Source of the DNA: Microbacterium salsuginis
GTDB taxonomy: Bacteria > Actinomycetota > Actinomycetes > Actinomycetales > Microbacteriaceae
Direction: 5' to 3'
DNA: 64,000 bases
Assembly: GCF_012524205.1 (NCBI RefSeq)
Contig: NZ_JABACI010000002.1
Location: 62,001-126,000 of the forward strand
Numbering within the stretch: position 1 is the first letter of the stretch; every line of letters starts with the position of its first letter. The notes under the pieces were generated by a model, which saw nothing but the letters and a program-made list of their open reading frames with translations, ran no database searches and was not told the DNA's origin. A program made the translations under genes and the position numbers. Of this stretch, positions 35,009-43,307 are shown piece after piece.

Positions 35009-35088
35009 CGAAAACACCAGTCCGTCACGCGACACGCCGGGGACGGGGCATCCGCATCGGCGCGTCCTCGTCACCGACTGGTGTTTCG
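35009..35088. repeat. imperfect inverted repeat between surE and rpsO
   Basis: Arms CGAAAACACCAGTC (35009-35022) and GACTGGTGTTTCG (35076-35088) pair except for one extra A, with a 53-nt spacer whose inner edges (CGTCAC and GTCACC) also partly match. It lies in a gap with no gene; it could be a REP-like element or a structured RNA. Confidence 0.55.
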
Positions 35089-35117
35089 GCATGGGAGAGG
35101 AGGATGCCGGAGACGAC

Positions 35118-35148
35118 GAGAGCCGCCCCACACCGTGGGGCGGCTCTC
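35118..35148 (-). terminator. terminator hairpin after rpsO
   Basis: A perfect 14-bp stem with a 3-nt loop, 41 nt after the rpsO stop. It may also serve surE on the other strand. Confidence 0.65.
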
Positions 35149-35189
35149 CAAGAAAGTTTTGCGCGATTGAACGCTGGTCGCGATGTGCC

Positions 35190-35459
35190 TTAGCGGCGCA
35201 GTCCGAGACGCTCGATCAGCGACCGGTAACGGTTGATGTCGATGTCCTGGAGGTAGCCGAGCAGACGGCGGCGCTGACCGACGAGCAGGAACAGCCCACG
35301 ACGCGAGTGGTGGTCGTGCTTGTGCTCCTTGAGGTGCTCGGTCAGATCCTTGATGCGCTGCGTCAGCATCGCGACCTGCACCTCGGGGGATCCGGTGTCA
35401 CCGGGGTGCGTCGCGTACTCTTCGATGATCGCCTTCTTGACGTCTGCTTCCAGTGCCAT
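35190..35459 (-). CDS. rpsO: 30S ribosomal protein S15
   Basis: The 89-residue product is a full-length S15: [47 protein letters not shown] and the C-terminal [12 protein letters not shown]. It binds 16S rRNA early in small-subunit assembly. An AAAGGGG ribosome site precedes ATG 35459. pnp, the usual neighbour, is on the same strand but about 20 kb away. Confidence 0.98.
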   Translation of the reverse strand: MALEADVKKAIIEEYATHPGDTGSPEVQVAMLTQRIKDLTEHLKEHKHDHHSRRGLFLLVGQRRRLLGYLQDIDINRYRSLIERLGLRR

Positions 35460-35514
35460 AAAGTGATCCCCTTTCTCGTCGTTGCGCGGTGCCCGACGCC
35501 TGCTGCGTGAGCTC

Positions 35515-35542
35515 TCTTTATCCGCGGCCGATCAAACGGCAA
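35515..35542 (-). promoter_or_regulatory. promoter of rpsO
   Basis: On the minus strand, TTGCCG (35542-35537) and TAAAGA (35520-35515) are separated by 16 nt, implying a leader of about 50 nt. Confidence 0.5.
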
Positions 35543-35615
35543 CCTCAAGAGTCTACCAGCCCATCGCCCGGCCCGACCACCAGGCTCCCGCTGCGGACCG
35601 GCACGCGGCCGCCGC

Positions 35616-35621
35616 TACGCT
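35616..35621 (+). promoter_or_regulatory. -10 box before the MFS gene and its short upstream frame
   Basis: TACGCT, 7 nt before GTG 35629. Confidence 0.45.
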
Positions 35622-35628
35622 CGAACGC

Positions 35629-35703
35629 GTGCAGCACACCGCCCGCGACGCCCCCGGAAGCCGACGCGGACCGCTGATGGAGACCGCCGGGGTCGCCTCG
35701 TGA
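35629..35703 (+). CDS. possible 24-residue leaderless leader peptide
   Basis: A GTG 7 nt after a TACGCT box opens a 24-codon frame whose TGA overlaps the GTG start of the MFS gene. The peptide (VQHTARDAPGSRRGPLMETA then GVAS) resembles nothing I know. Support is positional only; it may be a coupling leader or chance. Confidence 0.35.
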   Translation: MQHTARDAPGSRRGPLMETAGVAS

Positions 35704-37013
35704 GCGCGGCCGGCGAGCATCGCAGCCACTTCATCGACCTGCGGCCGTTCCGCGCCAGTCCCGCGTTCGCGCGCATGTGGATCGGGTCCACCCTGGCCGG
35801 GCTCGGCGGGCAGCTGACCATCGTCGCGATCATGCTTCAGATGTACGACCTCACCGGCTCCACGTTCGCGGTGGCGATGATCGCGGTCGCGGGGCTTGCG
35901 CCGATGATCGTCGCCGGCATCTACGGCGGCATGCTCGCCGACGCGTTCGACCGGCGTGCCGTCGCGCTCATCGCCGCGACCGTGACGTTCGGCTCGACCG
36001 CGCTGCTCGCCGTCCTCGCCTGGACGCAGCTCGAGACGGTGTGGTGGCTGTACGCGCTCAGCATCGTCAACTCCGCGGCGAACTCGATCGTGCTGGCGAC
36101 GCGACAGGCGATCGTGCCACGCCTGCTCCCCCGCGAGCTGCTGCCCGCGGCATCGGCGCTCGGCGGCATCACGTTCGGGATCATGGTGATGGCCGGGCCC
36201 GCCCTCGCCGGCGTGCTGGTCGCCCTCACCGGCTACGCGTGGACGTACACGCTCGACGTGGTGCTGATGACCTCACTCTTCCTCGGACTGTGGACCCTTC
36301 CCACGCTCCGCCCCGAGGGCCAGATCGTCCGGCCCGGCCTCGAGTCGCTGCGCGACGGGTGGCGGTTCCTGCGCCGCGCCTCCAACATCCGCCTGCAGTT
36401 CATCCTCGACATCATCGCGATGACGTTCGGGCAGCCGTTGTCGCTCTTCCCGGCGATCGGCGCGGTCCTGCTCGGCGGCGGACCCATCACGACGGGACTG
36501 CTCACGGCGTCGGTGGCCGCGGGCGCGTTCGCGTCCAGCCTGTTCTCGGGTCGTGTCGGGGCCGTTCGGCGGCAGGGCCTGGGCATCGAGCGGGCGATCA
36601 TCGTCTACGGTGGCGCGATCACGGCCCTCGGTCTCGTTCTGGGGTCGGCCATGCTCGGGTGGTTCTCCCCAGGGGAGGTGGACGAAGACACCCCCAACGT
36701 CGTGCTCATCGGCCTCGCCTGCGCCGCGCTGGCCGTGTCGGGCGCCGCTGACAACGTCAGCTCGATCTTCCGCAACACGATGGTGCAGGCTGCAGTGCCC
36801 GATTCCATCCGCGGAAGGCTGCAGGGCATCTTCATCGTGGTGGTCACGGGCGGCCCGCGCCTGGGCGCCCTCTACGCCGGCACGCTCGCGACACTGACCG
36901 CCCTGTGGTTCCCGCCGCTCCTGGGCGGATTCATCATCATCGCGCTCGTGGCGACGCTCGTGCGATTCAGCCCGCTGTTCCGCGCCTACGACGCCGAGAA
37001 CCCGGTGCCATAG
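35700..37013 (+). CDS. MFS transporter (EntS/MFS_3-like)
   Basis: The 437-residue product has about twelve membrane helices and the MFS loop 2-3 signature form GGMLADAFDRRAVALI. The N terminus (FIDLRPFRASPAFARMWIGSTLAGLG) is typical of enterobactin-exporter-like MFS_3 proteins, so drug or siderophore export is possible but not shown. It starts at GTG 35700, overlapping the stop of a short upstream frame. Confidence 0.88.
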   Translation: MSAAGEHRSHFIDLRPFRASPAFARMWIGSTLAGLGGQLTIVAIMLQMYDLTGSTFAVAMIAVAGLAPMIVAGIYGGMLADAFDRRAVALIAATVTFGSTALLAVLAWTQLETVWWLYALSIVNSAANSIVLATRQAIVPRLLPRELLPAASALGGITFGIMVMAGPALAGVLVALTGYAWTYTLDVVLMTSLFLGLWTLPTLRPEGQIVRPGLESLRDGWRFLRRASNIRLQFILDIIAMTFGQPLSLFPAIGAVLLGGGPITTGLLTASVAAGAFASSLFSGRVGAVRRQGLGIERAIIVYGGAITALGLVLGSAMLGWFSPGEVDEDTPNVVLIGLACAALAVSGAADNVSSIFRNTMVQAAVPDSIRGRLQGIFIVVVTGGPRLGALYAGTLATLTALWFPPLLGGFIIIALVATLVRFSPLFRAYDAENPVP

Positions 37014-37084
37014 CGGAACGGTCGCGCATCGGCGGATTTCGGACGTCGCACCGGCCCAGGCGTCGGCGCCGCCGACCGCGCGCG

Positions 37085-37090
37085 TACCGT
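37085..37090 (+). promoter_or_regulatory. -10 box of DMT transporter gene
   Basis: TACCGT, 6 nt before GTG 37097. Leaderless. Confidence 0.5.
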
Positions 37091-37096
37091 GGCCTC

Positions 37097-38128
37097 GTGA
37101 CCACCATCGAGACGCCGCCTGCGACCCGCGCCGCGCGCGCACCGTCCGCGCGCTGGGTCACGATCCAGTTCGTGCTCGCCGGCATCGTGTGGGGCGCGAG
37201 CTTCCTGTTCATGAAGGTGTCACTCACCGGGATCTCACCCGCCCAGGTCGCGTGGACGCGCATCCTCCTGGGTGCGCTCACGCTGGGCGCGCTGGTGCTG
37301 CTGCGGCGCGAGCGCCTGTCACGCAGCGTGCGCGTGTGGGCGCATCTCCTGGTGCTCGGCCTGACGTTCTGCGTCATCCCGTTCCTGCTGTTCTCCTGGG
37401 CTCAGCAGCACGTCAGTTCGGGCGTCGCGAGCATCTTCAACGCGACGACGCCGATCATGACGGCGATCATGGCGTGGCTCGTGTTCCGCGTCGAGCGCCT
37501 CAAGGCTCTGCAGGTGCTCGGCATCGGCGTCGGCATCCTCGGGGTCGTCGTGATCATCGCGCCATGGCAGGGCGTGGCGCTCGACGGCAGCCTCGTCGCG
37601 GAACTCGCCATCCTCGGCGCGACCGCCAGCTACGGATTCAGCTTCGCGTACATGCGGCGCTTCGTCTCGAGCACGGGGATGTCGGCGATCGCGTTCACGT
37701 TCGGCTATATCGCCATGGCGGCCGCCGTGATGGCGGTGCTCACCCCGTTCCTCGTGCTGACGCCGGTGCGGCTGGACGTGCCGATCGTCGTCAGTCTGGT
37801 GCTGCTCGGCTGCCTCGGCACGGGCATCGCATACGTCTGGAACCAGAACACGGTGCGCGCGTGGGGACCCACCCGCGCATCGACGGTGACCTACATCACG
37901 CCGGTGGTCGGCGTGATCCTCGGGGTGCTGATCCTCGGCGAGACGATCAGCTGGAATGAGCCGGCCGGCGCGCTGGTCGTGTTCCTCGGGATCCTGCTGG
38001 CGCAGGACCGGCTGCGCCCGGGCCGGCGGCGTAGAAACGATGAAGGGACGGATGCCGCGAGCCCACGGCATCCGTCCCCCTCCTCGGCGGTCAGTCCTGC
38101 TGCAGAGCGCCCTGCAGGTCGAGCGTGA
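37097..38128 (+). CDS. EamA/DMT-family transporter
   Basis: The 343-residue product has ten membrane helices in two EamA repeats (FVLAGIVWGASFLFMKVSL in the first, LAILGATASYGFSFAYMRRF in the second). Such proteins export amino acids or other metabolites. The last 30 codons run through a terminator hairpin (38045-38078) and overlap the 3' end of the convergent YceI gene by 38 bp; this charged, Ser/Pro-rich tail follows the last helix. It starts leaderless at GTG 37097. Confidence 0.9.
   Translation: MTTIETPPATRAARAPSARWVTIQFVLAGIVWGASFLFMKVSLTGISPAQVAWTRILLGALTLGALVLLRRERLSRSVRVWAHLLVLGLTFCVIPFLLFSWAQQHVSSGVASIFNATTPIMTAIMAWLVFRVERLKALQVLGIGVGILGVVVIIAPWQGVALDGSLVAELAILGATASYGFSFAYMRRFVSSTGMSAIAFTFGYIAMAAAVMAVLTPFLVLTPVRLDVPIVVSLVLLGCLGTGIAYVWNQNTVRAWGPTRASTVTYITPVVGVILGVLILGETISWNEPAGALVVFLGILLAQDRLRPGRRRRNDEGTDAASPRHPSPSSAVSPAAERPAGRA
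38045..38078. terminator. hairpin inside the 3' end of the DMT gene
   Basis: A perfect 13-bp stem containing GGATGCC/GGCATCC with an 8-nt loop, 13 bp beyond the YceI stop; it probably ends the YceI transcript. Confidence 0.65.
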
Positions 38129-38657
38129 TCGTGATGTCCTTGCCGACGAGCACGCCACCGGTCTCGAGCGCGGCGTTCCAGGTCAGGCCGAAGTCCTCGC
38201 GGTTGACGATCGCCTTCGCGGTCGCACCGGCCTTGTAGTTGCCCCACGGGTCGATGCCGAAGCCGCCGAACTCGAAGTCGAACGTGACGGGCTTGGTCAC
38301 GCCACGGATGGTGAGGTCGCCGTCGACCAGGAAGTCGCCGTCCTGCACGCGCACGCCGGTCGAGCGGAACTCCATGGTGGGGTGGTTCTCGGCGTCGAAG
38401 AAGTCCGCCGAACGCAGGTGGTTGTCGCGGCCGTCATCCTTCGTGTCGACCGAAGCGACGTCGACGCTGGCCTCGACCTTCGCCTCGAGCGGGTTCGCCG
38501 GTGCGATCAGGGTGGCGCTCTTGAGTCCGAAGGTGCCGCGCACCTTCGAGATCATCATGTGGCGCACGCTGAACGAGACCTCGCTATGCGCGGGGTCGAG
38601 CACCCAGGTGCCCGTCTTGTAGCCGGGAACGTCGATCGTGGTGGCGGTGTCGGTCAT
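38091..38657 (-). CDS. YceI family protein
   Basis: The 188-residue product is a cytoplasmic YceI lipocalin-like barrel: GTWVLDPAHSEVSFSVRHMM near the N terminus, LRSADFFDAENHPTMEFRST, and GDLTIRGVTKPVTFDFEF. Family members bind polyisoprenoids. There is no signal peptide. ATG 38657 has AAGGA 5 nt upstream, better than ATG 38663. Confidence 0.93.
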   Translation of the reverse strand: MTDTATTIDVPGYKTGTWVLDPAHSEVSFSVRHMMISKVRGTFGLKSATLIAPANPLEAKVEASVDVASVDTKDDGRDNHLRSADFFDAENHPTMEFRSTGVRVQDGDFLVDGDLTIRGVTKPVTFDFEFGGFGIDPWGNYKAGATAKAIVNREDFGLTWNAALETGGVLVGKDITITLDLQGALQQD

Positions 38658-38775
38658 GCTCATCCTTCGTCTCGGGGCCCGTCGCGGTGCGCGACGAGCA
38701 TTACCCCGGTCCAACGCGGATGTCCGAGGTATCTATTCCCGTGAATGCAAAAATTCAGACGCCGGATGCCTCGCG

Positions 38776-39726
38776 TCAAGCCGCCGCGGCGCGACGTACC
38801 CGACCCGGGGTCTCGCCGGTGGTGCGCGAGAACGCGCGGCTGAACGCCGCCTCCGAGCCGTACCCGTGCGCAGCGGCGACGGCCGCGACGCTCTCGCCGC
38901 TCGCGAGCATCGCGCGCGCCGCGCGCATGCGCGCTGCCACGACATAGGCCATCGGCGGCACTCCCACCATCGCCGTGAACCGCGCCGCGAAGGCCGAACG
39001 CGACATCGCGGCCCGTCGGGCGAGCTCGGCAAGCGTCCAGGGGTGCCCCGGTTCGCGATGGATGGCAGCCAGGGGCGCGCCCAGGAGCGGATCGCGCAGG
39101 GCGGCGAGCCAGCCCGTCGCCGCATCCGGCTCATCTGCGAGCCATGCCCGGACGGTCTCGACGACGAGCACGTCGGCGAGGCGGGTGGCCACCGCCTCAC
39201 CACCCGGCCGCGGATCGCGCAGCTCGCCCGCCAGCAGCGGGACCAGGGCCGCCATCACGGGATGCCGCGCCGAATCCACCTGGACGACCGCAGGCAGCAC
39301 GGCGAGCATGTCGTTGACCGCCGGCGAGTCGAAGGCGACGACGCCGCACAGCATCGCCAGCTCGGCGTCCTCTTCGGCAGCACCGAGCCGCAGCACCGAG
39401 AACGCGTCGCCCAGCAGTGTCTGCGGTAGCAGGTCGGCGCGCCCGAGAACGGGAGCACCCGGGCGTGTCGCGACGCGGTGCCCGATCCCCCGCGGGACGA
39501 GGGCCAGCATGCCGGCGTCGAGCCGCTGCGACTCCTCGCCGTCCACCTCGAGGAAGGCGGTGCCGCGCGCCACGATATGGAAACTCAGTGTGTCGGGGAA
39601 CTCCGGCATCGACACCGCCGCCTCGCCGGCGGCCTCCGTCCACGAGTAGAACGCCCCGCGCATCCGAAGCTGGTACAGCGCCTCCGTGAGCGGGTCCTCG
39701 CGGTCCCAGGGCATCGGCGTCGCCAT
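38776..39726 (-). CDS. AraC-family transcriptional regulator
   Basis: The 316-residue product has an N-terminal cupin_6 sensor domain (about 25-200) and C-terminal double HTH (TLAELARRAAMSRSAFAARFTAMVG and VAAVAAAHGYGSEAAFSRAFSR). It is divergent from an NAD(P)-binding reductase gene, a frequent pairing in which the regulator controls its neighbour. The 108-bp divergent gap is AT-rich. Confidence 0.93.
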   Translation of the reverse strand: MATPMPWDREDPLTEALYQLRMRGAFYSWTEAAGEAAVSMPEFPDTLSFHIVARGTAFLEVDGEESQRLDAGMLALVPRGIGHRVATRPGAPVLGRADLLPQTLLGDAFSVLRLGAAEEDAELAMLCGVVAFDSPAVNDMLAVLPAVVQVDSARHPVMAALVPLLAGELRDPRPGGEAVATRLADVLVVETVRAWLADEPDAATGWLAALRDPLLGAPLAAIHREPGHPWTLAELARRAAMSRSAFAARFTAMVGVPPMAYVVAARMRAARAMLASGESVAAVAAAHGYGSEAAFSRAFSRTTGETPGRVRRAAAA

Positions 39727-39834
39727 TCAGCCTCCTTGGACGATCGATCAAGTAATGCGTACATCTGACGATAGAACATCCAAACCGGCGATGCCAGAGT
39801 CGGAGACATCCCCTCCCCGACGAATGGAGACACC

Positions 39835-40482
39835 ATGAACATCCTCGTGATCGGAGCAACCGGCGGCTCCGGCCGCGCCGTGTGCGACGCCCTGCTCGAA
39901 CGCGGCCATCGCGTGACCGCCCTGGCCCGGCGCGCCTCGCGGCTCACGCCTCGTGCCGGCCTGGAGCGGGTCGACGGCGATGCCACCGACCGCGCCACCC
40001 TCGACCGGCTCCTCCCCGGCCACGACGCGGTCGTGGTGACGCTCGGCATCTCCGAGCCGATGCTCCGCGTCCGGCTGCGCGGAGCACAGGGCACCCCGGA
40101 CGACGTCCGCTCCCGCGGCACCGCCGAGCTCATCCGTGCCGCCCGCGCCGCCGGCGTGCGGCGCGTCATCGTGCAGTCGTCCTATGGCGTCGGCCCGACG
40201 AGAGACCTGCTCGGCCTGGTCGACCGCGCCTTGTTCGCGCTCATGATCAAGCCGCAGATCTTCGACTCCGAACTGCAGGAGAGCCTGCTGCGCGGGTCGG
40301 AGCTGGACTGGACGATCGTCCAGCCTGTCCACCTCACCGACCACGAGGCGGCCGAGCGGTTCACGTCGACCGACGGCCGCACCCGCAACCGCAAGGTCAC
40401 GCGGCGTGCGGTCGCAGAGGTCCACGCCGACCTGGTCGAGCAGCACAGCATGATCGGCGAGACGGTGTCGGTGTCGGGCTGA
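39835..40482 (+). CDS. NAD(P)-binding atypical SDR
   Basis: The 215-residue product has the Rossmann motif VIGATGGSGRAVCDALL and the NmrA/HSCARG-like pattern; SSYGVGPTRD replaces the classical catalytic motif. It may be a reductase or redox sensor. Divergent from the AraC regulator. A strong hairpin follows. Confidence 0.88.
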   Translation: MNILVIGATGGSGRAVCDALLERGHRVTALARRASRLTPRAGLERVDGDATDRATLDRLLPGHDAVVVTLGISEPMLRVRLRGAQGTPDDVRSRGTAELIRAARAAGVRRVIVQSSYGVGPTRDLLGLVDRALFALMIKPQIFDSELQESLLRGSELDWTIVQPVHLTDHEAAERFTSTDGRTRNRKVTRRAVAEVHADLVEQHSMIGETVSVSG

Positions 40483-40505
40483 GTCGACGACCGGTACAAA
40501 GACGG

Positions 40506-40542
40506 AAGGGACGGATGCCGTGGCTCACGGCATCCGTCCCTT
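40506..40542. terminator. bidirectional terminator hairpin
   Basis: A perfect 17-bp stem with a 3-nt loop, containing GGATGCC/GGCATCC, between the convergent SDR and FKBP genes, with TT after it on the plus strand. Confidence 0.8.
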
Positions 40543-40557
40543 GCACGTGGGCGGGGG

Positions 40558-40926
40558 TCAGCCGACCGCGATGAGGTCGATGATGAAGATGAGGGTCTTG
40601 CCGCCCAGGAAGTGCCCGCCAGCGGGGCCGTAGGCGAGGTGCGGCGGGATGACGAGCTCGCGGCGTCCGCCGACCTTCATGCCCGGGATGCCGTCCTGCC
40701 AGCCCTGGATGAGGCCGCGGAGCGGGAACTGGATGCTCTCGCCGCGGTTCCACGACGAGTCGAACTCCTCGCCGGTCTCGTACTCGACGCCCACGTAGTG
40801 GACGGTCACGGTGTCGCCGGGCTTCGCCTCGGCGCCCTCGCCCACGATGATGTCGCGGACGACGAGGTCGGCGGGCGCCGGGCCCGCGGGTGCGTCGATC
40901 TCGGGCTTGGTTCGGTCGTCAGTCAT
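40558..40926 (-). CDS. FKBP-type peptidyl-prolyl isomerase
   Basis: The 122-residue cytoplasmic PPIase has the FKBP core: VTVHYVGVEYETGEEFDSSW, GLIQGWQDGIPGMKVGGRRE, IPPHLAYG and TLIFIIDLIAV. No signal peptide is present. ATG 40926 begins MTDDRTKPE; the frame extends upstream to 40959 without support. Confidence 0.94.
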   Translation of the reverse strand: MTDDRTKPEIDAPAGPAPADLVVRDIIVGEGAEAKPGDTVTVHYVGVEYETGEEFDSSWNRGESIQFPLRGLIQGWQDGIPGMKVGGRRELVIPPHLAYGPAGGHFLGGKTLIFIIDLIAVG

Positions 40927-41002
40927 GGAACCATCCAAGCACGCTCGCCGCGAGCGCACGCGGCGAGTTCGCCGAGAGGGAAACCGAGCCGTCCTGCTTC
41001 AG

Positions 41003-41055
41003 AACTCAGCGCTCGGTGCCGCGGCGATGCCTGCGTGTCAACCGAGCGCTGAGTT
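41003..41055. repeat. perfect 15-bp inverted repeat between FKBP and PrsW genes
   Basis: Arms AACTCAGCGCTCGGT (41003-41017) and its exact complement (41041-41055) enclose 23 nt. It lies 44 bp after the PrsW stop and upstream of the FKBP gene. It could be a terminator or a small palindromic repeat element. Confidence 0.65.
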
Positions 41056-41098
41056 GGCCTGACTTCAGGATGCCGAGGCACCTCAGCGGTGTCAAGAG

Positions 41099-42325
41099 CT
41101 ACGGAGCGAACATCGCGGCGCGTGTCGCGGCGGTGCGCGAGAGCAGTTCGCGCTCCTCCGACGCGGCATGCGGGTCGCGCCCGGTGAGGGCCCGCTGCCG
41201 CGTCGCCGCGAGCGCGGTGGCGTCGGCGATGAACCCCTTCATGAGCGGTGTGCGGTCGCCGCGGAGGGTGCGCGCCCACGCCATCGCGGTCCGGCGGCCG
41301 GCCGACGTGGCCAGCATGTCGACCTCCTGCGGGGTGAACCAGCCGGCCGCGGCGTATTCGCCGAGGCGCCGCCGGGTCAGGCGCGATTCCTCGCGGCGCA
41401 AGGCGATCACCCCGAGGATGAAGCCGGCGAACAGCGGGATCTGCAGGGTGAGGTACAGCACGAAGAAGTCGCCGAACAGGGCGGACCCGTTCCACAGGGC
41501 GTGCAGGGCGATCGCCCCGGCCAGGCCCAGCAGCCACGGGCCCACCGCCTGACCCGCCGTCACTCCGCGACGTGCGGCGAGCCCGAGGGCGAAACCCGTC
41601 ACGCTCGTGAACATGACGTGCGCGAAGGGAGACAGGATGCCCCGCACGAAGAAGGTCGCCGACGTCTCGGCAGCGCCGCCCTCGATGAACGCCAGCGCGA
41701 AGTACTGGATGTTCTCGGTGAACGCGAAGCCGGCGCCGACGAGGGCGCCGTAGACGATGCCGTCGACGGGACCGTCGAACGCCCGCCGCGCGGTGGCGAA
41801 GATGAGGAAGACGCCGATCCCCTTGGCCAGCTCCTCGACGATCGGTGCCTGCACGACGACGGAGAACGCCTCGCGCAGCGGGGACGCGTCGACTCCGATG
41901 GCGAGCGTGATGAGCAGGTCGACTCCGAGTGCGATGCCGACCGCGGCGACGGCTCCCCACGCCACGGCGAGGACGAGCAGGCCGCGGGGCTCGGGTTCCC
42001 ACCGATCGACCAGCCGCACCGCGAACAGCACACCCGCCAGGGGAAGCAGCGCCAGCACCATGCCCACGAGCGATGCTCCCGGCCCGATCGCGTTGAGGAA
42101 GTACCCCACCAGCGCAACCAGCACCAGGACGAGCAGCCCGACGATCCAGATGGTGGCGGTCCGCCCCCGCCGCGGAGCCGCGCCCGCGACCGGGACCGGC
42201 GCGGGTGAGGTGGCCGGCGGTGCGATCACGGCGGGAGCCGCGTGACGGGGCTGCGACAGCGCCGACGCGAATTCGGGCGGGGTGAGCGAGGGCCGGGGCT
42301 GAGCGGGGCCCTGATCGTGCGTCAT
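41099..42325 (-). CDS. PrsW-family intramembrane protease
   Basis: The 408-residue product has a Pro/Ala-rich cytoplasmic start (1-55) and about eight membrane helices. The glutamic protease motifs are present: APIVEELAKG (Glu164, Glu165), FAFTENIQYF (Glu204), PFAHVMFTS (His236) and LHALWNGSAL (His275). PrsW cleaves anti-sigma factors in Bacillus; no sigma/anti-sigma gene is nearby here. Leaderless start at ATG 42325. Confidence 0.93.
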   Translation of the reverse strand: MTHDQGPAQPRPSLTPPEFASALSQPRHAAPAVIAPPATSPAPVPVAGAAPRRGRTATIWIVGLLVLVLVALVGYFLNAIGPGASLVGMVLALLPLAGVLFAVRLVDRWEPEPRGLLVLAVAWGAVAAVGIALGVDLLITLAIGVDASPLREAFSVVVQAPIVEELAKGIGVFLIFATARRAFDGPVDGIVYGALVGAGFAFTENIQYFALAFIEGGAAETSATFFVRGILSPFAHVMFTSVTGFALGLAARRGVTAGQAVGPWLLGLAGAIALHALWNGSALFGDFFVLYLTLQIPLFAGFILGVIALRREESRLTRRRLGEYAAAGWFTPQEVDMLATSAGRRTAMAWARTLRGDRTPLMKGFIADATALAATRQRALTGRDPHAASEERELLSRTAATRAAMFAP

Positions 42326-42331
42326 GCGCCC

Positions 42332-42337
42332 AGCCTA
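42332..42337 (-). promoter_or_regulatory. -10 box of PrsW gene
   Basis: TAGGCT on the minus strand, 6 nt before ATG 42325. Confidence 0.55.
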
Positions 42338-42371
42338 GAACCGACGCGCCGCCTCTCCGGAAGCGGCCAGG

Positions 42372-42377
42372 TAGGTT
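42372..42377 (+). promoter_or_regulatory. -10 box of FAH-family gene
   Basis: TAGGTT, 6 nt before ATG 42384. Confidence 0.5.
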
Positions 42378-42383
42378 GGAAGG

Positions 42384-43247
42384 ATGCGCTTCGCCCACGT
42401 CGTCCCGCCCGGATCTGACGCCCCGCGGCTCATCCTGGTCGATGGCGATGAGGCCGTGTTCGTCGACGAGCTGTTCGACGGCGCGCCCCGGCTGCTCGAA
42501 CAGCTCATCGCCGGCGGCGATGACCTGCTGGAGCGCGTGCGAGAGACCGCGCCGACCGGGACGAGGCATCCGCTCTCCGGTCAGCGGTACGCGTCCGCCG
42601 TGCTCTCCCCTCCCGTGATCCTCGCGATCGGACTGAACTACGCGGCCCATTCCAGCGAACTGGGGCTGAAGACCGACTCGACGCCGACCGTGTTCGTGCT
42701 GTGGCCGAACTCGCTGGCCGGGCACGACGACACCACCATCTGGCCGCGCTCGCTCAGCGAGTCCGTCGACTACGAGGCCGAACTCGGCGTGATCATCGGA
42801 AGCCCCGCGAAGGATGTCGCGCCCGAGACCGCTCTCGAGCACGTGTGGGGCTACACCGTCGTCAACGACATCACGGCGCGCGACATCCAGTACTCCGAGG
42901 CGCAGTGGTCCCGCTGCAAGTCGTTCGACGGGTTCACGCCGACAGGCCCCTTCGTCGTCACCGCGGACGAGGTCCCCGACCCGCAGGACCTCCACATCTG
43001 GACGGTGCTCGACGGGCGGACGATGCAGGATGCCACGACCGCCCAGATGGTGCGGCCGGTCTCGACTCTGATCGCACACCTCTCGAAGTCCGCGACGCTG
43101 CTGCCGGGAACGCTCATCTCGACGGGGAGCCCGGGTGGAGCGGGCTATTCGCGCGACCCGCAGGTGTTCCTGCGCGACAGGTCGACGGTCACCGTCGGGA
43201 TCGACGGCATCGGCTCGCTCACGACGCACTGCCGCATCCTGGACTGA
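42384..43247 (+). CDS. fumarylacetoacetate hydrolase family protein
   Basis: The 287-residue product has an N-terminal cap and a FAH core: AIGLNYAAHSSELG, metal-ligand region SVDYEAELGVIIG, and GYTVVNDITARDIQ. The family hydrolyses or decarboxylates 3-oxo acids, often in aromatic or sugar-acid catabolism; the substrate here is unknown. Leaderless start. Confidence 0.92.
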   Translation: MRFAHVVPPGSDAPRLILVDGDEAVFVDELFDGAPRLLEQLIAGGDDLLERVRETAPTGTRHPLSGQRYASAVLSPPVILAIGLNYAAHSSELGLKTDSTPTVFVLWPNSLAGHDDTTIWPRSLSESVDYEAELGVIIGSPAKDVAPETALEHVWGYTVVNDITARDIQYSEAQWSRCKSFDGFTPTGPFVVTADEVPDPQDLHIWTVLDGRTMQDATTAQMVRPVSTLIAHLSKSATLLPGTLISTGSPGGAGYSRDPQVFLRDRSTVTVGIDGIGSLTTHCRILD

Positions 43248-43251
43248 ATGC

Positions 43252-43288
43252 GAAGAGGGCGGACCCGCGTCGCGGATCCGCCCTCTTC
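43252..43288. terminator. bidirectional terminator hairpin
   Basis: A 12-bp outer stem (43252-43263 with 43277-43288) and a 4-bp inner stem, between the convergent FAH and DUF4190-like genes. Confidence 0.8.
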
Positions 43289-43307
43289 ACTGGGCGCGAG
43301 ACTCAGC

